NCBI GenBank assembly: GCA_002162675.1
Contig: MAAE01000033.1
Span: 1 to 40,890 of the forward strand
DNA: 40,890 nucleotides
Source of the DNA: Colwellia sp. 39_35_sub15_T18
GTDB lineage: Bacteria; Pseudomonadota; Gammaproteobacteria; Enterobacterales; Alteromonadaceae
Direction: 5' to 3'
Shown here: piece by piece, positions 16,750 to 25,670 of the stretch
Numbering within the stretch: position 1 is the first letter of the stretch
Layout of the letters: every line of letters starts with the position of its first letter
Position numbers and translations under genes: made by a program
The notes under the pieces: generated by a model
What the model saw: the letters and a program-made list of their open reading frames with translations, nothing else
Database searches by the model: none
Told to the model about the DNA's origin: nothing

Positions 16750-19700
16750 TGGGCGCCTCCAGCAATTTGTCATCTTTAGGGGTTTGGCTAGCGGTTATGC
16801 TTTCTGTGTTGTCGGTAAATTCTGTAGAATCAAACTTTTTATAGTCAAAAAGGTAATATAAAACAGGGATAACCACCAAGGTTAATAATGTTGACGATAA
16901 CAAACCGCTGATCACTGTAATGGCCATGGGGGCTCTTAGCTCGGCGCCTTCGCCTAGCCCAATTGCCATAGGCACCAATCCCAACGTTGTTGTTAGCGTG
17001 GTCATTACTATTGGGCGTAATCGAGAGTTTGCCGCTTCTTTAATCGCACTCATTTTGTCACTCCCTTGTTCACGCAATTGGTTGATTCTATCAACTAATA
17101 CAATCGCGTTATTAACGACAATACCAGCGAGCATGATCAAACCAATAAAAACAATAATGCTGATATTAGTACCAGTAAGGAATAAACCGTAGATAGAGCC
17201 TACACCGGCTAGTGGCACGCTAAATAATATTAATAGCGGGTGTAATAGCGATTCAAATTGAGAAGCCATCACTAAATACACTAAAAACACTGCCAGTGTT
17301 AGTGCCATCAACATCGAATTAAACGAGTTTTGCATTTCTTCACTTTGTCCGCCAAAGGTCGCTACCACAGAAAAAGGCAGCTTTAATGCTTCAAGATGTT
17401 TTGTGGCACTAGCAAGGGCACTGTTTTGATCACCCATGGCAATGTTGGCACTTATCACCGCTACCCGTTGTTGGTTAATGCGGTTAATTTGTGCGGGGCC
17501 GACCGTTTCGACAATATCACTGATGCTAGCGAGGGTTATCGGATAGTCGCTGCTTGGATTGATCACTAACTCTTGTAAGCCATTAATTGAATCACGCTCG
17601 CTGAGATTACTGCGCACTAAAATATCAATTTTTCTGTCTAGCAAGGTGTATTTACTCGCGACATTACCGCCTATTTTGACCGCCAATAGCCGAGCAATAT
17701 CAGGGGCATTGAGTCCCAATTGTGCTATTTTTTGTTGGTTAAAGTGAATTGCCAGTTCGGGTTGACCTTTACGTTGGCTATTAGCTACATCAACAAACTG
17801 TTTATCTAGCGCCATTGCTTTGCTTAATTGCTGAGAGTACTTTTTAAGTTCAGCTAGATCATAGCCAGCAAGCTCGATACTAATGGGCTTGCTAAAAGTA
17901 AATAATTCCGGGCGATTCAGTGACGTGGTGGCACCAACAATGCTACGGGCGTATTTCCTTATTTTATCCATCACCGCTTGTTCATCGGCGCTATTATGGA
18001 GAATAACTTGTAAACGTGCTTGGTGCTCACCGCCTTTATCAGCACTACTGGTCATTAAACTACCACGGCCCGTTAATGAATAGGTACTTTTCACTCTGTC
18101 ATCATTTTGCAGTTGTTTGGCGATTAAATTGATGGCTTGATCTGTTTTCGCCAGCGGTGTACCCGGCGCTAACTCTACATCAAAATAAAACTCACCTTGT
18201 GATAATGGCGGTAATAATTCAACGCCTATTTTAGGTAACACTAAACTTGCCGAGCCGGCGAATAAAAAGCTAATAAGTAGGGTTTTGATACCATGATTTA
18301 ACGCTAAATTGAGGAGTTTTTGATAGGCGAAAGCAAGCCAATCAAAAAGTTTATTAAAGCCTATTGTTATTGGCTGCATAACAACCGATAAGCCTTTTTT
18401 AACGCCATGAAAAATGATTAACCCCAAGCGCATTATTAGCATGGGTAAGTAAATAAAAACGACTTTTAAAGGCAGAGTTAATAGCCAAGTCGCTTTTTGG
18501 CTAGAGGATAATTGCTTAAAGGCAGTGTTAGCCACTTTGTTGGCGCTGTCATCAAGTGGTGGTGTTATCTGTCTGGAAGCGAGCATCGGAATTAAGGTTA
18601 GTGCTACCGCCAAAGAAGCAATAAGGGCAAAAGCTACTGTCATCGCTTGATCAGCAAACAACTGCCCAGCAACGCCTTCAATGAAAATAAGCGGTACGAA
18701 AACGGCTAAGGTGGTTAGTGTTGAGGCAATAATAGCCCCGCTGACTTCCTTGGTGCCCTTTCTAGCCGCTTCAACAACGTTTAAACCTTGCTCTTTGTAG
18801 CGTGAAATATTCTCCAACACGACAATGGCGTTATCCACTAATAAACCTGTCGCTAAAGCAATGCCGCCAAGCGACATGATATTTAGGCTGATACCATTGC
18901 CATACATCATATTAAAGGTGGCAATAACAGAAACAGGAATAGATAAAGAAATGATCAGCGTTGGCACTATGGCGCGTAAAAATAAATACAACACCAACAT
19001 GGCCAGTAAGCCACCAATAATAGCGGCTGATTTTACTTCACTAATGGCATTACTAATAAAAGTAGATTGATCATAAACCACGGTAAGTTGGTACTTATCG
19101 CCAGACTTTTCGCTAATACTAGCCAGTTCATCGTTAATCAATTTCGCCACTTGCACCGTGTTGGCATCGCCTTCTTTATAAATAGCTAGTTCAACCGCTT
19201 CACCTGAATTAATGCGGGTAACGTCAGTGCGTTCTTTATAACCGTCGACTATGCGGGCGATATCATTTAGGTAGATAATTTTGTCATTTTCACGATAAAC
19301 AACCAGCTCACCAATTTGTTTAATATCGGTAAATTGATTTAGCGTGCGCACTAAATATTGGGTATTGCCATCGATGAGTTTACCGGCAGAAATATTAATG
19401 TTTTCGGCATTGATACGGTCGATTATTTGTTGGCTGGAGAGGTTGAGTTGCGCTAGCTTATGTTGATCAATAATTACTTGGTATTCTTGCTCTAAACCAC
19501 CGCCTAATTTTACTGAGGCAACGCCTAATAAAGACTCAAGCTGACGTTTAATATCGTATTCGCCAAAGGTTCTTAACTTGGTTAAGCCTAATATAGAAGT
19601 ATCGGTGCTTTGTAAACCAAGACGAATAATGGGGTCTAGCGAGGGGTTAAACTTGAGAATAAGGGGCTTTTCAACATCTAAGGGCAGGGTGATCAAGTCA

Positions 19701-20035
19701 AGTTTTTCACGCACTTCTAGGCTAGTAATATCCATAGCCGTTTGCCATTCAAATTCTAATAACACATCAGATTGACCCGCTTTAGAAATTGAACTGATTT
19801 TTCTTAAGCCTTTAACAACACCAACGGCTTCTTCAATGGGTTTGGTGAGCAATTGTTCGATTTCACCGGGAGCTGCGCCAGTGTAATTAGTACGAACGGT
19901 TAGCGTAGGGTAGGTTAGTTCAGGCAGTAAATTTACCGCTAAACGCGACAGGCCAACTAAGCCAAATAAAATCACAGCAAAGGTAAACATCCAAACAGTC
20001 ACCGGGCGCTTTATGGCAGTATCAACTAAACTCAT
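16742..20035 (-). CDS. RND efflux pump subunit, first of two
   Basis: This 1097-aa RND permease is closest in style to HAE1-type pumps (APGEIEQLLTKPIEEAV near residue 55, GLLVDNAIVVLENI with D401-N402, and a late GIVVNNAIVLVD). A linker between the two halves (about 495-560) is longer than in AcrB and contains extra hydrophobic stretches. It lies between the adaptor gene (31-base gap) and a second, different RND gene, as in mdtABC, so a heteromeric pump is possible. AAAGGA eight bases upstream supports the ATG. Substrate unknown; no outer-membrane channel or regulator gene is adjacent. Confidence 0.9.
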   Translation of the reverse strand: MSLVDTAIKRPVTVWMFTFAVILFGLVGLSRLAVNLLPELTYPTLTVRTNYTGAAPGEIEQLLTKPIEEAVGVVKGLRKISSISKAGQSDVLLEFEWQTAMDITSLEVREKLDLITLPLDVEKPLILKFNPSLDPIIRLGLQSTDTSILGLTKLRTFGEYDIKRQLESLLGVASVKLGGGLEQEYQVIIDQHKLAQLNLSSQQIIDRINAENINISAGKLIDGNTQYLVRTLNQFTDIKQIGELVVYRENDKIIYLNDIARIVDGYKERTDVTRINSGEAVELAIYKEGDANTVQVAKLINDELASISEKSGDKYQLTVVYDQSTFISNAISEVKSAAIIGGLLAMLVLYLFLRAIVPTLIISLSIPVSVIATFNMMYGNGISLNIMSLGGIALATGLLVDNAIVVLENISRYKEQGLNVVEAARKGTKEVSGAIIASTLTTLAVFVPLIFIEGVAGQLFADQAMTVAFALIASLAVALTLIPMLASRQITPPLDDSANKVANTAFKQLSSSQKATWLLTLPLKVVFIYLPMLIMRLGLIIFHGVKKGLSVVMQPITIGFNKLFDWLAFAYQKLLNLALNHGIKTLLISFLFAGSASLVLPKIGVELLPPLSQGEFYFDVELAPGTPLAKTDQAINLIAKQLQNDDRVKSTYSLTGRGSLMTSSADKGGEHQARLQVILHNSADEQAVMDKIRKYARSIVGATTSLNRPELFTFSKPISIELAGYDLAELKKYSQQLSKAMALDKQFVDVANSQRKGQPELAIHFNQQKIAQLGLNAPDIARLLAVKIGGNVASKYTLLDRKIDILVRSNLSERDSINGLQELVINPSSDYPITLASISDIVETVGPAQINRINQQRVAVISANIAMGDQNSALASATKHLEALKLPFSVVATFGGQSEEMQNSFNSMLMALTLAVFLVYLVMASQFESLLHPLLILFSVPLAGVGSIYGLFLTGTNISIIVFIGLIMLAGIVVNNAIVLVDRINQLREQGSDKMSAIKEAANSRLRPIVMTTLTTTLGLVPMAIGLGEGAELRAPMAITVISGLLSSTLLTLVVIPVLYYLFDYKKFDSTEFTDNTESITASQTPKDDKLLEAPSV

Positions 20036-20066
20036 GAGAAATCCTTTAGCAATTTATTAATTATTA

Positions 20067-21200
20067 TTAATGTGCTTTTACAATGGCGGTTTCGTTATTT
20101 GATAGCTCATTATCACTGTCATCGCTATTTTCACTATTAAGCACTTCAACTAACGAATCAGCCTTAAGGTTATGCTGACCATTAACAACCACTAAGTCTC
20201 CTTCATTGATTTCCCCGACAACACTGCCAATAACCTCTGTTATTTGCTCTTCAACAAAACCCTTAGTAACCATGATTTCGATCGCTTTGTTATCTCTAAC
20301 CAAGTAAATTTTGCTGGTGTTATCTAAGGTGATAATGGCATCACTAGCAATGGTAAAGGCATTGTTATGAGTATCAAAAGTTAGGGCTATTTGGGCAAAC
20401 ATACCGGGTTTTAACTGCTGGTTTTCATTGTTAATAGATAAAATGACTTTAAAAGTACCACTGCGTTGGTCAATCACGGGTGAAATTGAGCGAACTTTAG
20501 CTTGGTAGACTTTATTTTTACGGGCGCTAAAACTCAATAGTGCTTGTTGGTTTAAATCGACATTACTTAGTTGATGTTCAGGTAAATAAACAACGGCTTG
20601 CAAATTTACAGGGTCAACAATGTGGAATAGTTTTTGATACCCTTGAGTAAAGTGGCCGGGTTTAACATAACGGTGAGAAACATAACCCGAAATAGGGGCA
20701 ATAATTTGACTGTCTTGTAAATCAAGCTCAGCTAATTTACGAGCCGCAACGGCTGCTTGATGCTGATATTTAAGTTTATCTGAGGCTTGGGCGCTAACGA
20801 GTTTTTTCTCAGCCATTAAAGATAAACGTTGCAGCTCTTGGTTAATCCCTGCTAATTCAGCATCTGCTTTATCAAGGGTTAACTGGTAACGGCGAGGGTC
20901 TATTTTTGCTAATACTTGTCCTTTTTCTACATAATCACCTTCTTCGACAGCAAGTTGCTCGATGATACCCGTCACTCGCGTAATTATATCGGCTTCCGTA
21001 CGTGACTCTAATGTCGCTGTGGTATGAAAATTAGCAGAAATACTGCCACGCTCTATACTGGCAACGGTAACAGGAATGGCAAATACCGTTTCTTTTTCTT
21101 CATCTGTTTTGGCTGTGGTATCGCTACAGGCACTAAGTAATAAAGTACTCATCACTAAGGTAGTGATAATAAATGCTTTGTTGGGATTAATTGTTAGCAT
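20067..21200 (-). CDS. RND periplasmic adaptor (membrane fusion protein) lipoprotein
   Basis: This protein of about 377 aa links the two RND pumps downstream to an outer-membrane channel. It has a lipoprotein signal with lipobox LLSAC, a biotinyl-lipoyl half (VTGIIEQLAVEEGDYVEKGQVLAKID), a helical hairpin (about 105-150), the second lipoyl half (IIAPISGYVSHRYVKPGHF), a beta-barrel part, and an Asp/Glu/Ser-rich C-terminus. Two ATGs four codons apart are possible (21212 and 21200); GGAC seven bases before 21200 favours the second. It heads the operon and has palindromic operator candidates 65-100 bases upstream. Confidence 0.9.
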   Translation of the reverse strand: MLTINPNKAFIITTLVMSTLLLSACSDTTAKTDEEKETVFAIPVTVASIERGSISANFHTTATLESRTEADIITRVTGIIEQLAVEEGDYVEKGQVLAKIDPRRYQLTLDKADAELAGINQELQRLSLMAEKKLVSAQASDKLKYQHQAAVAARKLAELDLQDSQIIAPISGYVSHRYVKPGHFTQGYQKLFHIVDPVNLQAVVYLPEHQLSNVDLNQQALLSFSARKNKVYQAKVRSISPVIDQRSGTFKVILSINNENQQLKPGMFAQIALTFDTHNNAFTIASDAIITLDNTSKIYLVRDNKAIEIMVTKGFVEEQITEVIGSVVGEINEGDLVVVNGQHNLKADSLVEVLNSENSDDSDNELSNNETAIVKAH

Positions 21201-21266
21201 GGGACTGTCCATAAAGTTAGGCTATTCTATATTTTCTTATGATAAAAATAGCACAGGCTATGCCAA

Positions 21267-21282
21267 CAAGTGTTAACACTTG
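21267..21282. promoter_or_regulatory. Perfect 16-bp palindrome upstream of the efflux operon
   Basis: CAAGTGTTAACACTTG is its own reverse complement and lies about 67 bases before the adaptor start. It is the size of TetR- or MarR-type operators. No regulator gene is adjacent, so the protein that binds is unknown. Confidence 0.5.
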
Positions 21283-21299
21283 TGTAACAAGGAGTTACA
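21283..21299. promoter_or_regulatory. Second inverted repeat upstream of the efflux operon
   Basis: TGTAAC-aagga-GTTACA abuts the 16-bp palindrome directly. Two adjacent symmetric sites suggest an operator region for the adaptor/RND operon. Confidence 0.4.
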
Positions 21300-21433
21300 A
21301 AGCTAACGCTGGTTTAATAGGAAAAGTAAGTTGGTGAAATAACTGATAATTTGGTAAATTTACTCAATTTTTAGTGACTAGTTTTTAGTAGATGGGACTT
21401 TAATCGCGCGAATACGCGAATAACGACATGTTC

Positions 21434-21502
21434 ATAACAAAGTCTCTGTGTAGGCTCAAGGAGCCCTTTGTGGAGTATTGCGGCACGGTGGTGAACAAGT
21501 TA
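21434..21502. repeat. Dispersed intergenic repeat, copy 2 (inverted)
   Basis: This is the reverse-complement partner of 5888-5956, with the same central hairpin (here GGCTC-AAG-GAGCC) and matching flanks. It lies in the 348-bp gap between the efflux operon and a lipoprotein gene. Apart from this repeat and the operator candidates, I see nothing coding in that gap. Confidence 0.8.
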
Positions 21503-21548
21503 CTAAGGTTTTAGTTTTTTTTAAGTGCTTTTTAAGCGTTATTACTCG

Positions 21549-21992
21549 CTATTGTGGTGGTGCTGTTATGGTGACAGCATTGATATCTTGTGCTATCAGG
21601 TGGGCATAGAGGTGAACGGTACGAGCGCTGTTATTATTGCTTTCTCTCGGACCTTTGATGGCTGTCCCTGTATTTTCATAGGTCGTATTTACATTGGCTG
21701 CATAGGCATTTGCGTAACTCGCTCTTTGTTTAGCAAAGTTGATCATCATGTCTTGATCAGCAGTCACGGGTCTATTTAATAGCAACATCATCAGTTGATG
21801 ATCAGAGTTTAAGGCTTTTTTGACTGTGTGTTGATTAACCGCAGTAAATTGCGTGTAGTTATAGTTTGCACTGACATAACCCTGAGCATAACCATTGTCT
21901 GAAAATTGCTTATTGCTGACTTGCTCAGTAGAGCTGCAAGCAAAAAGTGATATACAACATAATAAGCAAATAATGGTTTTGACAGAGTACAT
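21549..21992 (-). CDS. Hypothetical small lipoprotein
   Basis: This 147-aa protein has a lipoprotein signal (MYSVKTIICLLCCISLFACSS; the lipobox is LFAC). The mature part is rich in Asn, Tyr, Ala and Thr, with no domain I recognise. It has no partner gene in tight spacing: the RND operon starts beyond a repeat-containing gap, and dacA ends upstream of it behind a terminator. Outer- or inner-membrane anchoring is likely; function unknown. Confidence 0.65.
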   Translation of the reverse strand: MYSVKTIICLLCCISLFACSSTEQVSNKQFSDNGYAQGYVSANYNYTQFTAVNQHTVKKALNSDHQLMMLLLNRPVTADQDMMINFAKQRASYANAYAANVNTTYENTGTAIKGPRESNNNSARTVHLYAHLIAQDINAVTITAPPQ

Positions 21993-22230
21993 AACAAGCC
22001 TTCACAATAAAAATATCTTCTATATGAGTGAAAGGGCAAGTGTTATGCCAACTGATTTTTTGACGCAACAGTTAGTGGCCTTGTTTCGTCTAGTGCTATG
22101 AAAATAAAGCATAAATAAATCAGTTTTTACTTTTTAAAAAATAAAAAAATCAAAGATGAAAGCTTGTTTTCTATCTATGTACGATCAAATAATAACCGTC
22201 AATCTTTTGTTGTTTACGCAAATCAGCTAA

Positions 22231-22260
22231 TAAAAAACCAGTCAATAGACTGGTTTTTGT
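22231..22260. terminator. Terminator after dacA
   Basis: AAAAACCAGTC (22233-22243) pairs with GACTGGTTTTT (22248-22258) around AATA. It has A and T flanks both ways and lies 35 bases beyond the dacA stop on the minus strand. The rest of the 300-bp gap from 21993 is AT-rich with no gene I can support. Confidence 0.85.
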
Positions 22261-22292
22261 ATGCATTAAACGCGATTGAAATCCCGGCTACA

Positions 22293-23537
22293 TTATCCAA
22301 GCCACTGAGCAAATAATTGCTTGATGTAATCCATCAACTTAGAAAAGAAGCTGCCTTCATTCACTTCTTCAAGGGCGACCAGTGGGTATTGAGCAATATC
22401 TTCACCGTCAAGTTGTAAAAACAATTTACCTACCACAGTTCCTTTCGCTAATGGCGCTTCAAGTGCTTGGCTTAGTTCAAAGTTGGCTTTTAAGTTTTTA
22501 CGTTGACCACGAGGTATTGTGATTGGCGTATCAACTAGAATACCTAAATTTACTTGTGCTTTATCACCAAACCAAATGCGATTGCTAGCAAATTTTTCAC
22601 CTGCTTTGTAAGGCGTAATTGTTTCAAAAAAACGGAAGCCATAGTTTAATAGCTTTTTACTTTCAACTTTACGCGCACGTTCGCTTTCGGTGCCCATCAC
22701 GACAGTGACTAAGCGCATATCGCCTTTGGTTGCTGAGGTGACTAAACTGTAGCCTGCATTTGAAGTATGGCCCGTTTTCATGCCATCAACATTTAAGCTT
22801 TTATCCCACAATAATGAATTACGGTTATATTGTTTGATGTTGTTATAAGTAAACGACTTTTGTTTATAAAGGGCATATTCTTGTGGTACTTCACGAATAA
22901 TAGCGGTAGCAAGCGTTGCCATATCACGTGGTGTGGTCATGTGAGATGAGCTGTCTAGGCCATGACTGTTTTCAAAGAAAGAGCTCGACATGCCTAATTG
23001 CTCGGCATGAGCATTCATTAAATCGGCAAATGCACTTTCACTGCCAGCAATATGCTCAGCCATAGCGACACAGGCATCGTTACCTGATGCGACAATAATC
23101 CCTTGATTTAATAAGCTAACCGGTACTTCAGTGCCCACCTCGATAAACATTTTTGATGAGTCAGGGAAGTTTTTCGCCCAAGCGTTTTCGCTGATCATCA
23201 CTTTATCATTGTTAGTAATATTACCGTTTTCTAACTCTTTGCCTATGATATAGCTGGTCATCATTTTGGTTAAACTAGCAGGCGCTAACTGCATGTCAGC
23301 ATTGCCTTCGGCGATAACTTTACCTGTGCTGTAATCTATTAAAATAAAGCCTTTAGCGTTAATTTGAGGGACATCGGGAATTATAGTAGCGGCATGACTT
23401 AAAGGTGATATTAGTAAAGTAGCACTAAGCGCTGAACTAAAAACAAGGCCACTGAAGAAGTTGATAACTTTGTTTACCCGTTTGTTAATCGGTTTGTTTC
23501 TTTTTTGAGTAATTTTTTCAGGTATTTTATTAAGCAT
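22293..23537 (-). CDS. dacA: D-alanyl-D-alanine carboxypeptidase (PBP5/6 family)
   Basis: This 414-aa penicillin-binding protein trims the terminal D-Ala from peptidoglycan stem peptides. The active-site motifs are all present: SLTK at 88-91, SGN at 151-153 and KTG at 254-256. An unusually long basic N-terminus (1-25) precedes the signal helix (about 26-49). A PBP5 C-terminal beta domain and an amphipathic C-terminal anchor (FFSKLMDYIKQLFAQWLG) follow. It is the last gene of the mrdA-mrdB-rlpA-dacA cell-elongation block. No good SD is visible before the ATG. Confidence 0.95.
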   Translation of the reverse strand: MLNKIPEKITQKRNKPINKRVNKVINFFSGLVFSSALSATLLISPLSHAATIIPDVPQINAKGFILIDYSTGKVIAEGNADMQLAPASLTKMMTSYIIGKELENGNITNNDKVMISENAWAKNFPDSSKMFIEVGTEVPVSLLNQGIIVASGNDACVAMAEHIAGSESAFADLMNAHAEQLGMSSSFFENSHGLDSSSHMTTPRDMATLATAIIREVPQEYALYKQKSFTYNNIKQYNRNSLLWDKSLNVDGMKTGHTSNAGYSLVTSATKGDMRLVTVVMGTESERARKVESKKLLNYGFRFFETITPYKAGEKFASNRIWFGDKAQVNLGILVDTPITIPRGQRKNLKANFELSQALEAPLAKGTVVGKLFLQLDGEDIAQYPLVALEEVNEGSFFSKLMDYIKQLFAQWLG

Positions 23538-23649
23538 AAGTGATATTAATTAAGTGAAGAATAATTGGATGAAAACAAGATATTTAGAAAGTATATCACC
23601 TCAAATATGCTTGGCTATGGTAGAAGTTAGCTAAATTGTGTTTTTATTG

Positions 23650-24519
23650 TTAGAAAACCGACAAACTTCTTAAATAGGCATTTGGATAACCATTTGCTTG
23701 CAGCTGCTTTAATAGCGTATTTTGCAGTGCTTCATCAATAATAGGCCCTATTTGAATGCGGTAAATGCCCTCTTTTTCTGGAAAATTAACTGTTTGAGAG
23801 TACTTTGTTGCTAGGTTGTTGGCGGTGTTTTTCGCTAACTCAAGTTTACTGGTAGCAAAAACTTGAATGACATTTTTCTTCGTACTGTTTTTAGTGCTGT
23901 TTTTGCTACTTTCAGAGGACGAGGGTGTTGGTTGGTTTTTACTGTTAGTAACCCCTTCAAGCGGGAGCGATTTTTTCTCTACAGGCTTTTTGCCAAATTC
24001 GGTAATCGCCGTTATCTTTACTTTCGCGGTACCTGTTTTTAACATATCAAGCTTGTATGCCGCGCTATAGGATAAGTCGATAATACGACTTTGGTGAAAC
24101 GGACCGCGATCATTCGCTCGTACAATAACCGATTTGTTATTGGCAAGGTTGGTCACTTTCAAGTAAGTTGGTAAGGGTAAATTTTTATGGGCGGCACTCA
24201 TGCTGTACATATCGTAAATTTCACCATTAGAGGTGAGGTGACCATGAAATTTTTTACCATACCAAGAAGCGATCCCTGTTTGTTCAAAATTTTCTGCGCT
24301 ATTAAGTACTTTATAATCAATACCGCGGACGCGGTAATTTTTATTGCCGCCTCGGCTATGTGCTTCAGCGCGCGCAATAGCGTCTTTTAGCTCTGCTTGA
24401 TTAGGAGACCTGCTTGGCGTGCTGTCATTAGCATGTTGATAACGACTTGAGCTACAAGCCGTCAGTAGGGTTAGCAGCGTGATGAATATTAAGAGTAAAG
24501 CGATATTTTTCATTGGCAT
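23650..24519 (-). CDS. rlpA: Septal ring lytic transglycosylase RlpA
   Basis: This 289-aa outer-membrane lipoprotein (lipobox LLTAC, Cys at residue 22) has a double-psi beta-barrel RlpA domain (about 80-170, with GIASWYGKKFHGHLTSNGE and the RANDRGPF segment). A Ser/Lys-rich linker with many Asn/Thr residues follows, then a C-terminal SPOR domain (about 215-289) that binds denuded septal glycan. RlpA cleaves naked glycan strands in Pseudomonas. It sits between mrdB and dacA, the usual order. A second in-frame ATG two codons later is an equal start candidate. Confidence 0.93.
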   Translation of the reverse strand: MPMKNIALLLIFITLLTLLTACSSSRYQHANDSTPSRSPNQAELKDAIARAEAHSRGGNKNYRVRGIDYKVLNSAENFEQTGIASWYGKKFHGHLTSNGEIYDMYSMSAAHKNLPLPTYLKVTNLANNKSVIVRANDRGPFHQSRIIDLSYSAAYKLDMLKTGTAKVKITAITEFGKKPVEKKSLPLEGVTNSKNQPTPSSSESSKNSTKNSTKKNVIQVFATSKLELAKNTANNLATKYSQTVNFPEKEGIYRIQIGPIIDEALQNTLLKQLQANGYPNAYLRSLSVF

Positions 24520-24554
24520 ATTTTCATTTCTTTTTATTAGATTTTGCTGAATGG

Positions 24555-25670
24555 TCAGACATGGAATTTACGATGGGTACCTATGGCCATTAGCATGCCA
24601 AACCCTGCTAATAATGTCACCATTGATGTGCCACCATAACTGACTAAAGGTAAGGGTACGCCTACCACAGGCAGTATTCCTGATACCATGCCGATATTAA
24701 CAAACACATAAACAAAGAAGGTTAAGGTTATGCTACCGGCTAAGAGTTTGGTAAAAGCATGCTGCGCGTTTACGGCTATCCATAAACCACGCATAACAAT
24801 AAATAAATAAACAGACAGTAAAATACCAACGCCAATTAAACCAAACTCTTCGCTGAAAACTGAAAATATAAAGTCAGTGTGGCGCTCGGGTAAAAACTCT
24901 AATTGCGATTGCGTACCTTGTAAATAACCTTTACCTTCAAGACCGCCAGAGCCAATGGCAATTTTAGACTGAATAATATGATAGCCCGAGCCTAGCGGGT
25001 CTTGTTCAGGATTGAGAAAGGTCAATACCCGTTGCTTTTGGTAATCTTGCATTAAGAAAGTCCATAAAATAGGTACAAAGGCTGAAGCAAGGCCAGCACA
25101 AATACCAATAAGCTTCCAACTTGCCCCCGCGAGAAAAATAACAAAAATGCCTGAGCTGGCAATTAGCAACGAGGTACCTAAATCAGGTTGTTTGGCAATA
25201 AGCAGTGTTGGTAGTAGTACCAATATAAAAGCGATAACTATGGTAGACAATTTCACCGGTAAGTTTTCTTGGCTGATAAACCAAGCAACCATGATAGGCA
25301 CTATTAATTTCATAATTTCAGCAGGCTGAAATTTCATAAAACCTAAATCTAACCAACGTTGCGCACCTTTGCCAACATGACCAAATAACAGCACAGAAAT
25401 CAACATTAAAATGCCTAACACAAAAACAGGTACCGCCCATTTTCGATAAGAAAGTGGCGGGATTTGTGCAACAACTAGCATAATAAATAATGCCACCCCT
25501 AAACGAATAGCTTGTCGGTAAACTATGGCCATGCTTTGACCGCCGGCGCTATAAACAACAAATAAACCGAGTGCCATTAATGACAATATACCTAGCAACA
25601 AGGGTAAGTCTATATGAAGTTTTTGCCATGTACTGCGCATTTGTTGTTGTTCTTGACCGCTGCTACGCAT
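24555..25670 (-). CDS. mrdB: Peptidoglycan glycosyltransferase RodA (MrdB)
   Basis: This 371-aa SEDS-family membrane protein has about ten helices. It polymerises glycan strands for side-wall growth with PBP2. Visible family features are QPDLGTSLL in the middle loop, [38 protein letters not shown], and a C-terminal [13 protein letters not shown]. The ATG overlaps the mrdA stop by one base (TAATG), so the pair is translated together. Confidence 0.96.
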   Translation of the reverse strand: MRSSGQEQQQMRSTWQKLHIDLPLLLGILSLMALGLFVVYSAGGQSMAIVYRQAIRLGVALFIMLVVAQIPPLSYRKWAVPVFVLGILMLISVLLFGHVGKGAQRWLDLGFMKFQPAEIMKLIVPIMVAWFISQENLPVKLSTIVIAFILVLLPTLLIAKQPDLGTSLLIASSGIFVIFLAGASWKLIGICAGLASAFVPILWTFLMQDYQKQRVLTFLNPEQDPLGSGYHIIQSKIAIGSGGLEGKGYLQGTQSQLEFLPERHTDFIFSVFSEEFGLIGVGILLSVYLFIVMRGLWIAVNAQHAFTKLLAGSITLTFFVYVFVNIGMVSGILPVVGVPLPLVSYGGTSMVTLLAGFGMLMAIGTHRKFHV

